The notes under the pieces: generated by a model
Seen by the model: only the letters and a program-made list of their open reading frames with translations
What the model was told of the DNA's origin: nothing
The model's database searches: none
In this document: positions 1 through 11,696 of the stretch, piece by piece
Layout of the letters: the number at the start of each line of letters is the position of its first letter
How positions within the stretch are numbered: the stretch's first letter is position 1
Origin: Seiridium cupressi
Lineage: Eukaryota > Ascomycota > Sordariomycetes > Amphisphaeriales > Sporocadaceae
Direction: 5' to 3'
DNA length: 64,000 nt
NCBI GenBank assembly: GCA_036674765.1
Contig: JARVKI010000026.1
Location: 186,001-250,000 of the forward strand
Made by a program: the position numbers and the translations under genes

Positions 1-2
1 TC

Positions 3-218
3 ACTAGCTCGCTCGGTAACACCGTCGGTGGCATCACACGAACCGTCGGAAACGTAACCGGTGCCGCGGGTCGAGGTGTTGGCGACACCATCACAGGCGC
101 CACCGGCTCTGCTGGCAAGCCCGTCGGCGATGCTATCAGCTCCCTGGGCAACGGGGTCGAGGGAGGCGCTAGCGGCGTGGCCAAAGGTGTCGAAAATGCC
201 GGACAGTGGAGGAAATAA
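3..218 (+). CDS. C-terminal part of Gly/Val/Thr-rich repetitive protein (partial at window edge)
   Basis: The frame is open from base 3 to a TAA at 216-218, giving the last 71 residues of a protein whose start lies outside the window. The sequence is low complexity, built from Gly, Val, Thr and Ala with repeats of the type GNTVGGITRTVGNVTGAAGRG and GxPVGDAISSLGNG, and it ends in GVAKGVENAGQWRK. Such GxTVGG/GxxVGD repeat tails occur in many hypothetical proteins of filamentous fungi, sometimes compared with LEA-like stress proteins. I infer no precise function. No intron is seen in this part. Confidence 0.6.
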   Translation, partial: TSSLGNTVGGITRTVGNVTGAAGRGVGDTITGATGSAGKPVGDAISSLGNGVEGGASGVAKGVENAGQWRK

Positions 219-798
219 GCTGCTATTCGGAGATTGGAGAAATACAAATACTGGTCGCGCGTTGGGACACGGGTTTCAACCAACATGACACCCGGATTGG
301 ACGTTGTACGATCGTCGGAGGGGAGAAGCGGAGACTACGGCCATGAGTGTGATACTAGGAGTAATGATACCAGAACTGCATTGATGTTTCCACTATTCGC
401 CATCTTGCTCTCTAATATGTGCTCCCTCACTCGCTACCTCGATTAACGCTAACCCGCGACAATTCAGGACCAACTACCCGCTACTTCACCCACAAATGCA
501 TATGGAAAGCAGAGGTCCTTGATTCGGAGATACTGGCAAATTTGATCTTGAACCCGCTGTGAGGCCTTCCCCACCAGTCGACGACTTGGTGCTAGATGCT
601 TGTATACCAATTTGCGGACCGACCTTAGCCTGGAGGTCCGCTCACGGATGTCTCCGTCCTCCGGCATCTACGCCGATATAATACTCACGTCGCATCAAGG
701 AGATGTGACGGCGTAGTGAAAATTGCCTACGCTCTAAATCAACTTCAGTTTCACGGCCAAGCATCGTCGCATTGAGACCCAAGCAATTGGCATTGACA
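219..798. other. Intergenic, 580 bp
   Basis: I see no supported gene here. It holds the 3' flank of the repetitive protein and the promoter and leader of the deaminase-like gene. Short open frames lack coding character. Confidence 0.5.
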
Positions 799-1464
799 AT
801 GACCTCTCCAGCTCAAGATCCCAAGACTCTCCTTGGCGCACTCCTGTCCACGATCGAGAAGCAAGTCGTACCTCTGACAGCCAAGGGTGTGACATCCGGG
901 AGCAAGCTCTTCGGTGCTGCTATCCTCTCCAAGTCCAGCCTGGCCCCTCTGACGGTTGCCACCAACAATGAGCGGGCATCCCCTCTCCTCCATGGCGAGA
1001 TAAACTGCATCCAGCAATTCTTCAGCTCTCCCACCCTCCCAGACGGCTCGCCGAGGCCAGCTACCAAAGATTGTGTCTTTGTCGCAACCCATGAGCCATG
1101 CTCCCTGTGCCTCAGTGGCATCACCTGGTCCGGGTTCGACAACTTCTATTACCTCTTCACGTACGAGGACAGTCGGGATTTATTCGCCATCCCTTACGAT
1201 ATCCAGATCCTTCAGGAGGTGTTCCGAGTGAAGGCCGAGGGTGAAAGCGACGAGAGCCTATCCAAGCGGGAGTTGTACAATCGGAGAAACAAGTTCTTCA
1301 CCGCAAAGAGCTTCGCGGACCTGGTAGCTGAGATCGAAGATGATGGGGAGCGGCGGAAGTGGACTGCCGAGGTTGATAGGGTCAAGGGCCTGTATAATGG
1401 CTTGAGCGAGACGTACCAGGAAGGGAAGAAGGATGGTGTTGAGAGCGCTAGCGTTTGGAAGTAA
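799..1464 (+). CDS. Cytidine/deoxycytidylate deaminase-fold (CDA superfamily) protein
   Basis: This is a 221-residue intronless protein. The ATG at 799 is chosen because the frame upstream has only a TTG. It carries the zinc-dependent deaminase signature: HGEIN near residue 65 gives the zinc-binding His and catalytic Glu, and EPCSLCLSG near residue 104 gives the PCxxC cysteines. Family enzymes hydrolytically deaminate cytosine or guanine bases, nucleosides or nucleotides; the substrate cannot be read here. Residues from about 150 are charged and helical and lie outside the usual core. No signal peptide is seen, so it is probably cytosolic or nuclear. It matches a widespread fungal group annotated only as CMP/dCMP-type deaminase domain protein. 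Superfamily certain, substrate not. Confidence 0.85.
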   Translation: MTSPAQDPKTLLGALLSTIEKQVVPLTAKGVTSGSKLFGAAILSKSSLAPLTVATNNERASPLLHGEINCIQQFFSSPTLPDGSPRPATKDCVFVATHEPCSLCLSGITWSGFDNFYYLFTYEDSRDLFAIPYDIQILQEVFRVKAEGESDESLSKRELYNRRNKFFTAKSFADLVAEIEDDGERRKWTAEVDRVKGLYNGLSETYQEGKKDGVESASVWK

Positions 1465-3019
1465 TTCATTTCAGGAGTTTGAATACCACCAACAACGGGA
1501 CACGGTCTTCACATACACTTAGATCTTAAAGTTTCAGAATATTAGAGGTGTATAGGTCTCCGCATATGTCAATGTATATGTCCAGTTAGGCGTGGAATAG
1601 CTTGTAGCACACTTGAACAGACGGATCCGTGTCTGATCCGCTTACTACTCGCAGTCGATGAGGAGGGACGCAGAGCTTCATGTAGACAAACAGCATGACA
1701 TTTGTTTAGAACAATAGCCCAAGTCTGATTTCAGTTCTAGCACATTCTAATACAGAAAATGTTGCGGTATCAATTACAAGTCAAATATGCCCTAGTAGGC
1801 GGTATGTATGAGCGCGATTTAAATGGGCTTCTGCATGCTTCAATGACATCTGCTTCACGACTTGGTCACTAAATATCCCCCCAATTCCGGTTCCTTGAAT
1901 ATTATTGGTGTCTAAGGGAGCCTTTTTGAATCAACCTCCCAGTTCGCAATCTGTGAAAGGCTCAATTCTGCAATCAGTAAACGAAACCAGCCCGCCGGGT
2001 GCAAATACAAAATTTCACCTCCAGCTCACCTGACCTAGAACTTCACAATTCCCCTTTCGGAATTTCTTTCTTGGCACTTGAATCAGCCAATCAATCAGTA
2101 CCCCTCCGGCTTAATTGAAGTATTTGTTTTCATCTCTCAAGCTCTCTTTTCTTCTCTTCCCTTCCCTCCCACTTCATCAAGGTCCTCTCTCTCAACCTTC
2201 GTCCTTCTTCAATACTTCGACATCAACCTCAACCTCGACTTCGACCAATGTCCCTACATACTGCACAGCCATCACAATCCATCATCTGTCCCCTTCTCGT
2301 TTTTTCAAGGTAAGCATCGATTCCATCACATGCGTTCTCCCATCCGCACACCACGGGAGCTTTTCACTCCAGCCTCCCATTTTTCTTTGCCTGCCCTCGA
2401 GCCTCCACAACAGTATTCACGACACCAATATTTCAAGATCTCATTTTTTGCGATTCAACGCGTCGGATCTGATCACCTCCCGTACCCTTAGTCACCACCC
2501 TCAGCAAGCCAAAGCTGCACAGTTAGCCTTGACAGATTTCTGCTCCTCACTTCACGCTTCTCTACCCAATTTTCTTTCAACTTTCCGCCTGTTTGGCCCG
2601 TTTTTTTTAACACCATAAAGCTCTACTGCGAGTGTCACAGTTGCCCTGCTTGAACCTCTTTCGCCAATGTCAAGCCTTTTGCTCGCCAAGCTACATACGT
2701 CAAGTTCATCAAGGTATATCAGCTCTTTTCCGCACCTCCAGATATTTGTCAATATTTCACTCGCCCATCTCCTCTTTCAACCCTCTTCTGACCCCACCTT
2801 TGACTTTTCGTATTCCAGTACGATCAACCTGACCAATTTTGGAGCCTCACCTACCCCACCAATTTCTTTCCACACCACACCAAGCTTTTTCCATCCGATA
2901 TCAAGCTCAGACATCCCAAGTTCCAACGCCATCACCACCTTTCGTTACATTTCTTACACCAACCGAGTACATTGCCATTTCCTTCACCCAAGAACGAAAC
3001 ATCAGAAATTTTCGATCGA
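1465..3019. other. Intergenic; pyrimidine-rich leader-like stretch from about 2080
   Basis: Bases 1465-2080 hold no supported gene. From about 2080 to 3019 the + strand is strongly C/T-rich with almost no purine runs, which keeps several frames open by composition alone. Long CT-rich leaders are common upstream of regulated genes in filamentous fungi. A good donor (GTAAGC near 2311) suggests a 5' UTR intron. I read it as promoter plus 5' UTR of the uncertain gene at 3020. Confidence 0.4.
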
Positions 3020-4311
3020 ATGGTAAGACATCCCTGCACGCGTCGTCACAATCCCATGTGTTAATCACTCTTCTATTCGCCTACTAACTTCTTGCACACC
3101 TACCTAGACACCTCTACCAACATCGGGCCTGGAAGCATGGGGCTTTCTAGGGACTCCTTCAGGGGTGGGTCGGGACCTGTTGCAAACAAAAAAGGCATCG
3201 GACGAAGTACGGTTGGGATAGCGCTCCATCGTCTCTCTTCAATGTGTCCCGCTCTGCCAGGGTTGTGGCGGGCTCTGCTCTTAGTTTGCCTCTGAGTATA
3301 CCTTACCCATTTCAGTCTGACGAGCGATGCCTGGATCAGCCCAAGGTCAATTCTACCGCCCTTCCGACAGAATGCAGTCAGTCGCGGTTGGGGATGTCGG
3401 TCGAGGGGAGTCTGGAGGAACCACCAGAAAAAGCCACAAGTCGCTGCAACGATATCCTCGAGCCGCAAGGACAACTCTGTACGCGCGCCCGACGTGTCTC
3501 CTATCATGATTCTGTGCTATGCCATGATAGTCTGTGAGACCGTCGGATTAACACGATTAAAACAGCCAGGCAAGGTTGAGTGCACCCAGTGCTATTGGCG
3601 GCAAATCTCCCTCTGGTCCTCCGAGCAGCCCGTGTGTCTCTAGCTGTTTCGATGAACTTCACGCGTTTACCTAGCGCACCCCTTCAATGGCCTTTCCCTG
3701 GGGTCTCTCGCGGCGGACGTCCATACCCATTGTGACAGAATGTACTCTAGGGCAAACCGAACCCCGCTGACAGACCTTTGCGAGGATGAACTCACCTACT
3801 TTCGCTTCTTGTCCCGATGAGTCGTGCATCGAGGATCTGGTTGATACGTCAACTTGAAGCATCAGAGGAGCTTGGGAGCCTCGAGCTCGCTCCGCGGCAC
3901 TGAAAAAACACACACATTTCCTCAGATCTGCTTTGGCCGGCACATAGATCACGAGTCGTGGAGCGTCAGCCTTTGTGCTGGCGGGTGGTTGGAAGCTTCG
4001 GCTTATGGGTCTCCACACAATCCAGTGCTGTTGTATCACTGGCTTTCCGGATGAACAATTGGGGTCCCGTTAGCTACTGAGCCAGCAAACAACACCACGA
4101 TGAACGCTGAGTTTCAAACTGACTTTATCGTCTCTCTTTTTTTTTGACAACATCTGCTAACGTTTCTTCCAGGCATGGACTCGTTCCCAACACTCACTTT
4201 TTTCGTCGTGTACATCACCTTCATGGGATGTCATAAGGAAGAAAGCAGACCCTGAAGACCCCCGCGGGCTATTCCTCCTCGGGAACTTGGTCATGTATCA
4301 AATCGGCTGAC
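3020..4311 (+). CDS. Uncertain multi-exon gene or gene remnant, unrecognised
   Basis: An ATG at 3020-3022 is followed at once by a donor (GTAAGA). A well-formed intron follows, with CTACTAAC near 3081 and acceptor CCTAG at 3107. Downstream, coding-like segments appear in different frames: one around 3195-3500 rich in Ser, Arg and Pro, one around 3580-3680, one around 3785-3855. A final one starts after an intron end (TGCTAAC, then TTCTTCCAG at about 4171) and runs to a TGA at about 4311. I cannot join these into one reading frame with certainty, and no domain is recognised. It may be a real gene with several small introns or a decayed copy. Boundaries beyond the first intron are provisional. 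Confidence 0.3.
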
Positions 4312-4608
4312 AAGAAGGGAAATATAAACCCGACTTTGTGCCTAGAGTAATCACTGGTGCCATTCTCGTTCAAGCTCATGAGCAGACGGTTATCGGGACA
4401 CAGATGTTGGCGCAATCAAACGGGTCAATCTGTATTTCCTGGGGATTCCAAAGGCAATGGATAGAGAGTTGTCATGAACGAGTTATCGCAACTATTACCT
4501 CGATCGCCCCACCGACCACTCTGATCCTGTTCGAAACGGACCCGGGACCCCTGATTGCAGAGGTCCGGAATGATCCAGTCGCCCTCCACCGTATAGAGTC
4601 TGACTTGG

Positions 4609-5514
4609 TCAAACTCTCTTTCTCGCCCCTTGTAGGTTGACCACCGCCACCAAGAGGTAAATGACTGAGTCGTCCGACCGAGCCTGGCTATCGGCGGAGC
4701 GGGCGACATCAGGGACAGAAAGCGTAAAAGAATGACAGTGATCCAGACCCAAGTGTTTGCCCCCTGGCTTCGGTGTGTGTAATACTGGGATGGATAACGG
4801 TTTATTGCACAGAAGGAGAAACGAGCCCGTGTCAATGTCTACCATACCAAATCGGTTGGCCATTGTCTCGAGGAGAGGCAGTGATCCGTCCCAAGTTACG
4901 AAATCGTGTTCGTGGTCGACTTTGATGTGTTTCTGGACACGAAAAACTTTATTCTCGCTTGCAGTGCCGAATGATGCCGGTGGAATGTATAGTCCTATCC
5001 AGGATACCTCCTGCTTGGGAGCTATCGACTCGTATCCGAGCAAGCTACGTAGGTGAAGACCTTGTTTCTCGAAATGATCCTTGCCCTGTGCTTTGTTGCA
5101 TAGACCGTCAGTATGCTTGGATTTCTCTATGTCTTTGTCTATGACGGAACCTCCATGGTCAAGGTAGGCTAACCTGGTGAGATCGTCTTCAGGCCCTTCT
5201 TCTCGTGACTTTTTGGGGTTTTAGTCTATTTATATATTTATTTCTTTATTGAGACACTTGATGTATTTGAGGAGAACGAGTAGTGATGAGAGACCACCAG
5301 GAGGCAAGGATGAGCCACTACCATTTTCCAGCGGTGGATGGGTCCAACTTGTCAACGAAGGCCATTTCGTCTGCAAGCGGTAGTCGCGCAGCTCCAATTG
5401 ACTTTTGCATGCATTTCTGAGGTCAGGATGGTGCTTTTTGGCAGGCACGTCAGGTCTCTGGGTTCTTTCGGCATCCATTCCAGCTGTCAGGGATTTATGT
5501 GGTTGGTTTGCCAT
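4609..5514 (-). CDS. Possible two-exon hypothetical protein
   Basis: On the minus strand the frame from about 5221 down to the TGA at 4609 is open for roughly 200 codons. Its composition is protein-like, with a hydrophobic WIGLYIPPASFG segment, but there is no early ATG, so a spliced upstream exon is likely. An exon beginning ATG at 5514 (MANQPHKSLTAG) could end at 5322 before GTAGTG. It joins in phase to an acceptor at about 5199, giving about 260 residues. The splice sites are weak and no family is recognised. It could instead be an old fragment. It is convergent with the uncertain + gene upstream. Confidence 0.3.
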
Positions 5515-6553
5515 TGTGGTGATGTATCAAATGTGTCGCTCCGGTAAGACGCGTAAATGGGAACAATATTGATGCAAGGTTGCCGGGCGCTGGGAAAGAC
5601 AACAGTGTCGTGTCGTTGGTATAGTTCTGTTTAACGCCTAGGTGGTGCCGTGAAACGGCGCCGACGACCTCTCGAGGGGTGTGGGACGTGACTAGCTAGT
5701 TCTACATACATATATACAGATTCCAGAGAAGCCAAACCATGCCAGAAAGGCTAGGAAAGGAAGTGTGCGAAGCAATTGACACAATTTCTTGCCGTCAAAT
5801 GGTCGGTGGACATTTACATGGAGCTATGGACCCACAATTTCACATAGCACAATCATGGCACATTCTCGTAGCAAATCTTAACTATTTGGCCGGATTGCTG
5901 GTGGCAGCATATGAGCAATTGAGGAACCTACTTGACCTTCTCACTACTAAATATCCCGCCCGCACAAGAGCTACTGAAGGCCGAAGGTTGGAGAAGACTG
6001 AGCAATTCGTGTGCGCAGTGCGATCGAATACTAGTCGCTTTGTAGCTGTCATGTGATACAAGACTGGAGAAAATGCATTGTCTACATGTACACATCGCCG
6101 TAATGATTTAAGGCAGGGTGTTGAATTTCTGTGCACCCGGCGACCAGCCTAGACCACACTGGAAACGCGGGGTGGGTAAGGTGAGCAACTGCGTTGTTAC
6201 ACTAATGCCTGCTAGCGCTGTTTTTATAGTGGTAACTGGAGTGTATTCAAGCTGGAAACTGCCCGGCCGGGTTAGGTGGTGCTTCAATTCTGGCCAGTCA
6301 AAACAGTGGAAACCTGTTGCGCGACACAGCTGAGTGGGGCTCAAGAGCTCAAGCTGTATGTCTTCTACAAAAAAACAGGAACACGTCTCACCACTCAACA
6401 CAACCAAGAACAATATTTTTGACATCTTTTCCGCCCGCAAATCTGAGACAAGAAAAATACCAACAGCTATCGAGATCACATCAGATCCAAAAAATCTGTG
6501 TGTTTGGAACAATCCTCCCTGCCCAGGCACAGCAGTCCAAGGGGGAAAAGAAA
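5515..6553. other. Intergenic, about 1 kb
   Basis: I see no convincing gene. A 105-codon ATG frame at 5739-6056 has no recognisable feature. A TATATATA-like element lies near 5707. The 3' part is presumably the promoter of the AT-hook gene. Confidence 0.4.
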
Positions 6554-9184
6554 ATGACAGGGAACAAGCGCTCTAGAGGTCGTGACGACCCTAGAGATGA
6601 TGAATCCAGAAAAAAGCGTCGCGATGGTCGATCCCGATCATCAAGCCCTGAAATATTACCACGGTCTGATCTACAAGGAAATTCTAGATCGGTGACGAGA
6701 ACAACACAGAAGAAAGAAATGGCCTTCGAGAAGAGCATACGGGCCATCCAAGACGCCAAAGTCGAGATTCCCCCAATTACGATGAAACTTGACAGCTACG
6801 AACTACCTGCACAACTTTATACAGGCCATGACGCCTTCCAGATGACGGCCAAAGATCCCAACGGTCAATATATCTTCGCTAAGATCCCGGATCGTACCCA
6901 AAAAGGTTCGAGACAACAGCCTGATCAGAGTGACATCGCAATGGAAGACAAAAAAGCTCCTACTGCCAAAAATCCTACTCTTCCTCTTCTTGTTTCTGTT
7001 CCATACATAGATGTCGACGCCGACGACGAGAAAAAGTTCCGAGGCCGAGTCCGAGCATGATGAGGATGATGAAAATCCTTTCGAGCCTGAACACCCGCCA
7101 GAAAATACAATGCAGGAATCTGATAACCCACCGACACAAACTAGCACCGATCCTACACTGATCGAGTGGAACAGGCAACATGGGATAGAACCAGAGAACG
7201 CGCAACCTCGAGCCGAGCTGGAATCACAGCCGAGTCAGGCAGGAGCCCTCCGCTGATGAGGCACCCGTGAGGAGAAAGAGGGGAAGATCACGCAAGGAGA
7301 AACCACCTGAGCCACAGGCAGCCTCTGAAAACGCCCCCAGGAAAAGGGGTCGCCCGCGTAAAGTACCGGCGATAGATACACAGGGAACGAGACCTGCCAG
7401 CCCCCCACGTGAGAGCGAAACTCCTCAGCCCCGTTTCCGTCGGCGCACCCATCAGCCGAATTATACAGCCGACGTTGGTCCCGAGGAAGACCCCGCGGAT
7501 AATGACAGCGGAAATGACGATGGCAAAATCGGGATGGACAAAAGGAAAAGGAAAATCCGGTCCCCCAGGGCAAAACCAAAACTGCCGAGGAAGCCAGCAG
7601 ATGACACAGATGCCCAACTGAACATGCAGCAGCACTTGCAGCATTATCTTCCTCCACTGAAGAGAGAATGCATCGAGGCGGAGCGATGGAGTCCAGTCGT
7701 CATGCTGAAGAGTGCCTTTCCCGACGGCGAGGGCATTGAGGAAATGTTGGCAGACGCGAAAACAAGGTTCGATCAAACCGCGGATAAGGTGGTCGCCGAT
7801 GACCCTTCCTCGAATGAAGGCAACCCTTTGTATAAGGCCTGTCTGCGAAGATGGCGGTTGTATCCCACACAACTAATATCATTTGACAATGGGCTGGTAT
7901 TTGCAAACACGACCGATTCTGCCCTCCCGAAAGAAACCATCAACACCGCTTGGAAGCAAACGTGGTGCAGAGAACTCAGAAAGGTCATCTTACATCCTGT
8001 ATGGGGTACCTCTATACACTTTCTGCTCCTGAGCCTTCAGTTCACGATCATGTGTCGAACCGATGACCGTCGAAGCTGGCAGCCGTGTTGGGATGTAGAC
8101 CCAAAGTTTGGCCAATACTACGAGGAGCTTGACGATGCGCAAGTGTCGCCTAGCCAAATTCCACGTTGCATAAAAGCAAGGTATAGAAACCGTGGGAAAC
8201 TGATCCCAATCATCTGCCAGGTCTTTGTAGCAATTGCAAGGCAAGCGCGTCAAACCTACGACGGCGTAGATGCGATCGAACGAGACGACAGCCAACGGCA
8301 AAGCTTCCCGAGATGCTTGACCCAACCTGACTTGTTTCTTCTGATCAAGGCACTGGACGGAATGCGTGAGGAAGGAGCGCAGAAGTTCGGGTACAACACC
8401 GCAGACGCTTCCGCTCTGTTCCTTGACAGTCGCGAAGGCCATAGAAACAATAACTTTGACTTTCCTAGAAAGGACAATGGCGAGTATCTCCAGGCACGTC
8501 GGCATGCCTATGAGCAGCTCGTGTACAAATTAGTCGCGCATGAGAAGAAGGTGGAGCAAGGAACTTGGACCCTCAGGGAAGCCATGAGAAACTTGCCACC
8601 GGATCGTTCCATGCTCATGAAGCAAGACAAAGACTATGTTGAGTCCGACGCCAACGAGTTTCCTGGTGAAGGGGAAAGTGACCTTGGCGTCGAAGAAACT
8701 CCGCCTCCTCGCCGCAGAGGCATGGATAATCGGCAAAGCACAGAAAAGGCTCGTGAACGTAGAGAGTTGGACCAAGGGCATGATGATGCCATGGATACTT
8801 CCGACGGTGGCATGGATCGATCTTCTTGATGATGACATCATTGCTTCCGATGATGCTAATGAATCTGGGGAGGCATCCGAGGAAGAACCTCAGCTACCGT
8901 CGACCGAGGGAAGAGCCAGACCAGATGAAACTCTGGCTAGCATCACGCAGCTATTGGCGAAGGTATTGAAAAACCTCAACCGTTTTCGCCATTATCACAA
9001 ATTGAAAATCAGTCTCCCGCAGCACGGCATGGGCAAAAGTCGGTCTGTCGCACGGACACTATACCGTTGCACATTGCATGGCCAGCCAGCCGTCCCAGGA
9101 AGGCTGGAGAAGAAATCGAGCAGTGAAGACGCAAAAGAAGAATGGCATGCAATTCATGAGGCATGCAGATCTGATGTAGTATAA
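6554..9184 (+). pseudogene. AT-hook protein gene broken by three single-base frameshifts
   Basis: A coding trail of about 875 codons starts at ATG 6554 and ends at about 9184. It passes through three frames: 6554 to about 7035, about 7035 to 7245, about 7245 to 8815, then 8815 to 9184. Each switch fits one extra base. The N-terminus is very basic with SR/RD-rich residues. Two AT-hook cores follow (RKRGRSRKEKP and RKRGRPRKVP, near 7270-7355), which in known proteins bind the minor groove of AT-rich DNA. The middle has a longer folded-looking part with Trp, Cys and Arg (QTWCRELRKVILHPVWGTS), then an acidic C-terminus. No catalytic domain is recognised. The 3' end overlaps the convergent coiled-coil remnant. 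The product was probably a nuclear protein. The breaks may be true decay or assembly errors. Confidence 0.55.
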
Positions 9185-9203
9185 TAAAACTCTCAACCGA
9201 GAG

Positions 9204-10473
9204 AACTACACCTAATGAATATATCGGCTGTGACATGGTAATCGAGAGTGCGTAGTTGATGTCTAACAAACAAAGCAGTAGTATAATATCATCAATTGTC
9301 TCTATCGATGCCAACTGGCGACTGCCATGAGAGACTGTTAACTCCCATTCTGTAGGTGGCTCTGCAAGCGCCTCGTGCACAATGTCTGGGTTTGTGTTCG
9401 TGTCATCGATATGACTTGGGAAGAACTGCCTGAGCTTGTTTCCCAGTGTTGAAAGTTTCCTGCCTGCTATTACGGCTCTTTCTTCTTCGAAGCGCTTGGG
9501 ATAGTCTGACTGATGTCTTTCCTGTCTGATGTCTTTCTCCGCAGACGACACGTTCGACTCTAGGAGCGCGATGCGACCTTGTAGGGAGCCAACTCCTCCA
9601 CAGATCTGTGCCGTTCCTGTTCAAGTTTGATCTTCAGACGATGATTCTCCCCTTGGCATTCTTGAAGTCGTCCCTGGTGTTCCTCCGCTTGCCTGTCCTG
9701 CTTGTCCTTGGTGGCTTGCCAAACTGATTCTTTTTGTGACGTGAGCTCATCTAGGCGACTTCTTACATGTTCTACCAGTGTCTCCACTGTTTGGATTTGA
9801 TGATGTATGTCCATCCGTACGGGCTCTACCGTCAGCTTGAGGGCAGTCTGGATTTGTTCTGCCAAGGTCTTGGTATGGGCGACGTCATCCATCGTGCGTC
9901 CAGCTTCAAGGGGGCCGAGCCCGACCACGGTAGCAGTTCAACCAGCCTCTTTTCAGCGGCGATCTAACTTGGCAAGTCAAGTTGATATTCTGTAGGACTT
10001 TCTTAACTTTTTCCACTTGTTCTTGGATTGGCTGAACTCACCAGGTCTCCATTGCACCCAGTTGGTTTCTCATGGGTGCCGGTTCTAGGTTCTTCACATT
10101 TTGTGTGACCGCCATCAAGTCTTCATGCTGTTTTGGAAGAATCTTTTCGGTTAAAGCCATGATGTTCTCGCTGAGTTTGTCCGATCCGGCAATGCAGTCC
10201 ACATGGTTCTTCTCCTGGCTCTGCGTCGTGCGTCTTGCATCCTTGTATTACTGTTCTCTCTCCGTGAACTTCTTTTTCTGTGCGCCCAGCTGTTTTGATA
10301 CGGTCTTGAACGCTTCTCTAGCTTCGTTGAACTCCTTTATTGCGCATTTCAAGAGCATGATGACTTGTCTTGCTTCAGGGGCTTCGATGTGCCGTTCGGG
10401 CAAGAGGCCCGTAACCTGAATCAATGTTTTCTCTAAAGAATGTATGTATTTTTTCAATCAAGGGTGATTCCAT
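9204..10473 (-). pseudogene. Coiled-coil protein gene with in-frame stops and frameshifts
   Basis: Reading leftward from ATG 10473 (MESPLIEKIHTFFRE), the coding trail shifts frame near 10430. It runs through a helical Glu/Lys/Gln-rich segment to an in-frame TAA near 10248 and a TGA near 10042, then shifts again near 9950-9930 and near 9580. The segments show long coiled-coil heptads (for example 9560-9928 and 9403-9570). The 3' end is not defined and runs toward the AT-hook gene tail. The TAA and TGA could each come from one C-to-T change (CAA or CAG, and CGA), the type made by RIP, but no alignment is available to prove it. No domain beyond coiled coil is recognised. Confidence 0.5.
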
Positions 10474-10532
10474 GATGGAATGTATTGATGTGCTTTTGAC
10501 AGTCAACTCTATATTTAATCGATGTGTGCTAC

Positions 10533-11696
10533 ATGGTACAACTATTGATGGACTACGAAGCTTCCAGGCGCGTGCAACCGTCAGACGAAGCACCTGTCAC
10601 CGCCCTGCACATCGCGGCATTGATTGGAGAGAAAGAAAGCATAAGGGTCCTAGTCCAGGGGGGTCTGGTGGATGTCAATGCACTTGATGACGCTCAACCA
10701 TTCCCTCGGACTCCAATCGCCTATACCGCTCTCAGCGTGGAATTCCTAGGGCATGACCCATCTGTCATGAAGGCGCTTCGCGACCTAGGAGCAAATCTTC
10801 AGAGGGCCCTACCAGACCTTATAAGAAGTCATCCCGGGAACCCATTGGCTACAGAAATTGCCGACACATGGGGCCTACCTGAAAATATGGTCAACGGGCA
10901 GGCAGAAATCGACGGACAAGTCGCATCAAACTATTTGCTATGGCAAATCATGAATATTGGATTCGCCCAGGTTCTCCAAGCCTCTGAATTGATAGCGTGG
11001 CGTCGTTTCATCGAAATCTGTCTCGAGGCCGGAGCGGATCCAAACCATGTCCCATCCGGCTCCGTGTCGAAGAGACATGATACAATGCTACATCGAGCTA
11101 TGCTGTATAACCATGGAGACACCCTCGTGCCTGAAATGCTTCTTAAAGCTGGGGCAGATCCCAATGCGCTCGATGATGCGGGTCACACACCTTTATCTGA
11201 ATATCTGATACGGGCAGACGGTATCCGCCATTTCAAGGAAGATTACCGGAACGGTATAGAAAGCAGGATGTGCCAGAAAGTCAGGCTCTTACACCGCAAC
11301 GGTGCAGACATCAAACGTGACTCGGCCATACTCTTGCGTATGACTGCTGATACAGAGGACGAATTGTTTGCCGATGAAATACGGTACGACTATAGAGTTC
11401 GGCTTGACCTGCTGGTTTCCGTTGGAGCTGATGTGAACTGCGACGTGGAATGCGAAATCGGAACGCACAGCCTCGTGTTTGTGACCCTCTTTCACAAACG
11501 CCCGAAAGCTTCCATGGCACTGGTCGACCATGGTGCCAGGTTAACTGACGAAGGATATGACATTGGCTGGCTGAGACGACACCTGGGAAGCCGCTGCCGT
11601 TCAGCTCTACTCCGCGATGCCTTTTATAAAGCATTACCGGACGGTTATGTCCTCGCCCCTGATGACAAGGCTGGGGGATGGCCATTAGTTAGATAA
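10533..11696 (+). CDS. Ankyrin-repeat protein
   Basis: An intact 387-codon frame from ATG 10533 to TAG 11694-11696. Ankyrin-like units are visible: TALHIAALIGEKESIRVLV near residues 23-42, then a pair around 165-215 containing EAGADPNHV and LLKAGADPNALDDAGHTPL, and weaker ones (LLHRNGADIK, LLVSVGADVNCDV). Ankyrin repeats are protein-binding scaffolds; no catalytic domain is attached. The start is uncertain because the frame also has an upstream GTG and the gene lies head-to-head with the broken coiled-coil gene. The 3' end abuts the AT-rich block, with the stop codon almost at its edge. It is the only intact gene of this decayed island, and may itself be a truncated piece of a longer gene. 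Confidence 0.7.
   Translation: MVQLLMDYEASRRVQPSDEAPVTALHIAALIGEKESIRVLVQGGLVDVNALDDAQPFPRTPIAYTALSVEFLGHDPSVMKALRDLGANLQRALPDLIRSHPGNPLATEIADTWGLPENMVNGQAEIDGQVASNYLLWQIMNIGFAQVLQASELIAWRRFIEICLEAGADPNHVPSGSVSKRHDTMLHRAMLYNHGDTLVPEMLLKAGADPNALDDAGHTPLSEYLIRADGIRHFKEDYRNGIESRMCQKVRLLHRNGADIKRDSAILLRMTADTEDELFADEIRYDYRVRLDLLVSVGADVNCDVECEIGTHSLVFVTLFHKRPKASMALVDHGARLTDEGYDIGWLRRHLGSRCRSALLRDAFYKALPDGYVLAPDDKAGGWPLVR

Noticed and set aside
2078..2618. Two long overlapping frames rich in Ser, Phe, Pro and Leu
   Set aside because: They are open because the strand is pyrimidine-rich, not because of coding selection.
3100..3507. 135-codon minus-strand frame
   Set aside because: No ATG-proximal features or domains; overlaps + strand coding-like pieces with better splice context.
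5739..6056. 105-codon ATG frame
   Set aside because: No domain, no homologous pattern recognised, poor context; left unannotated.
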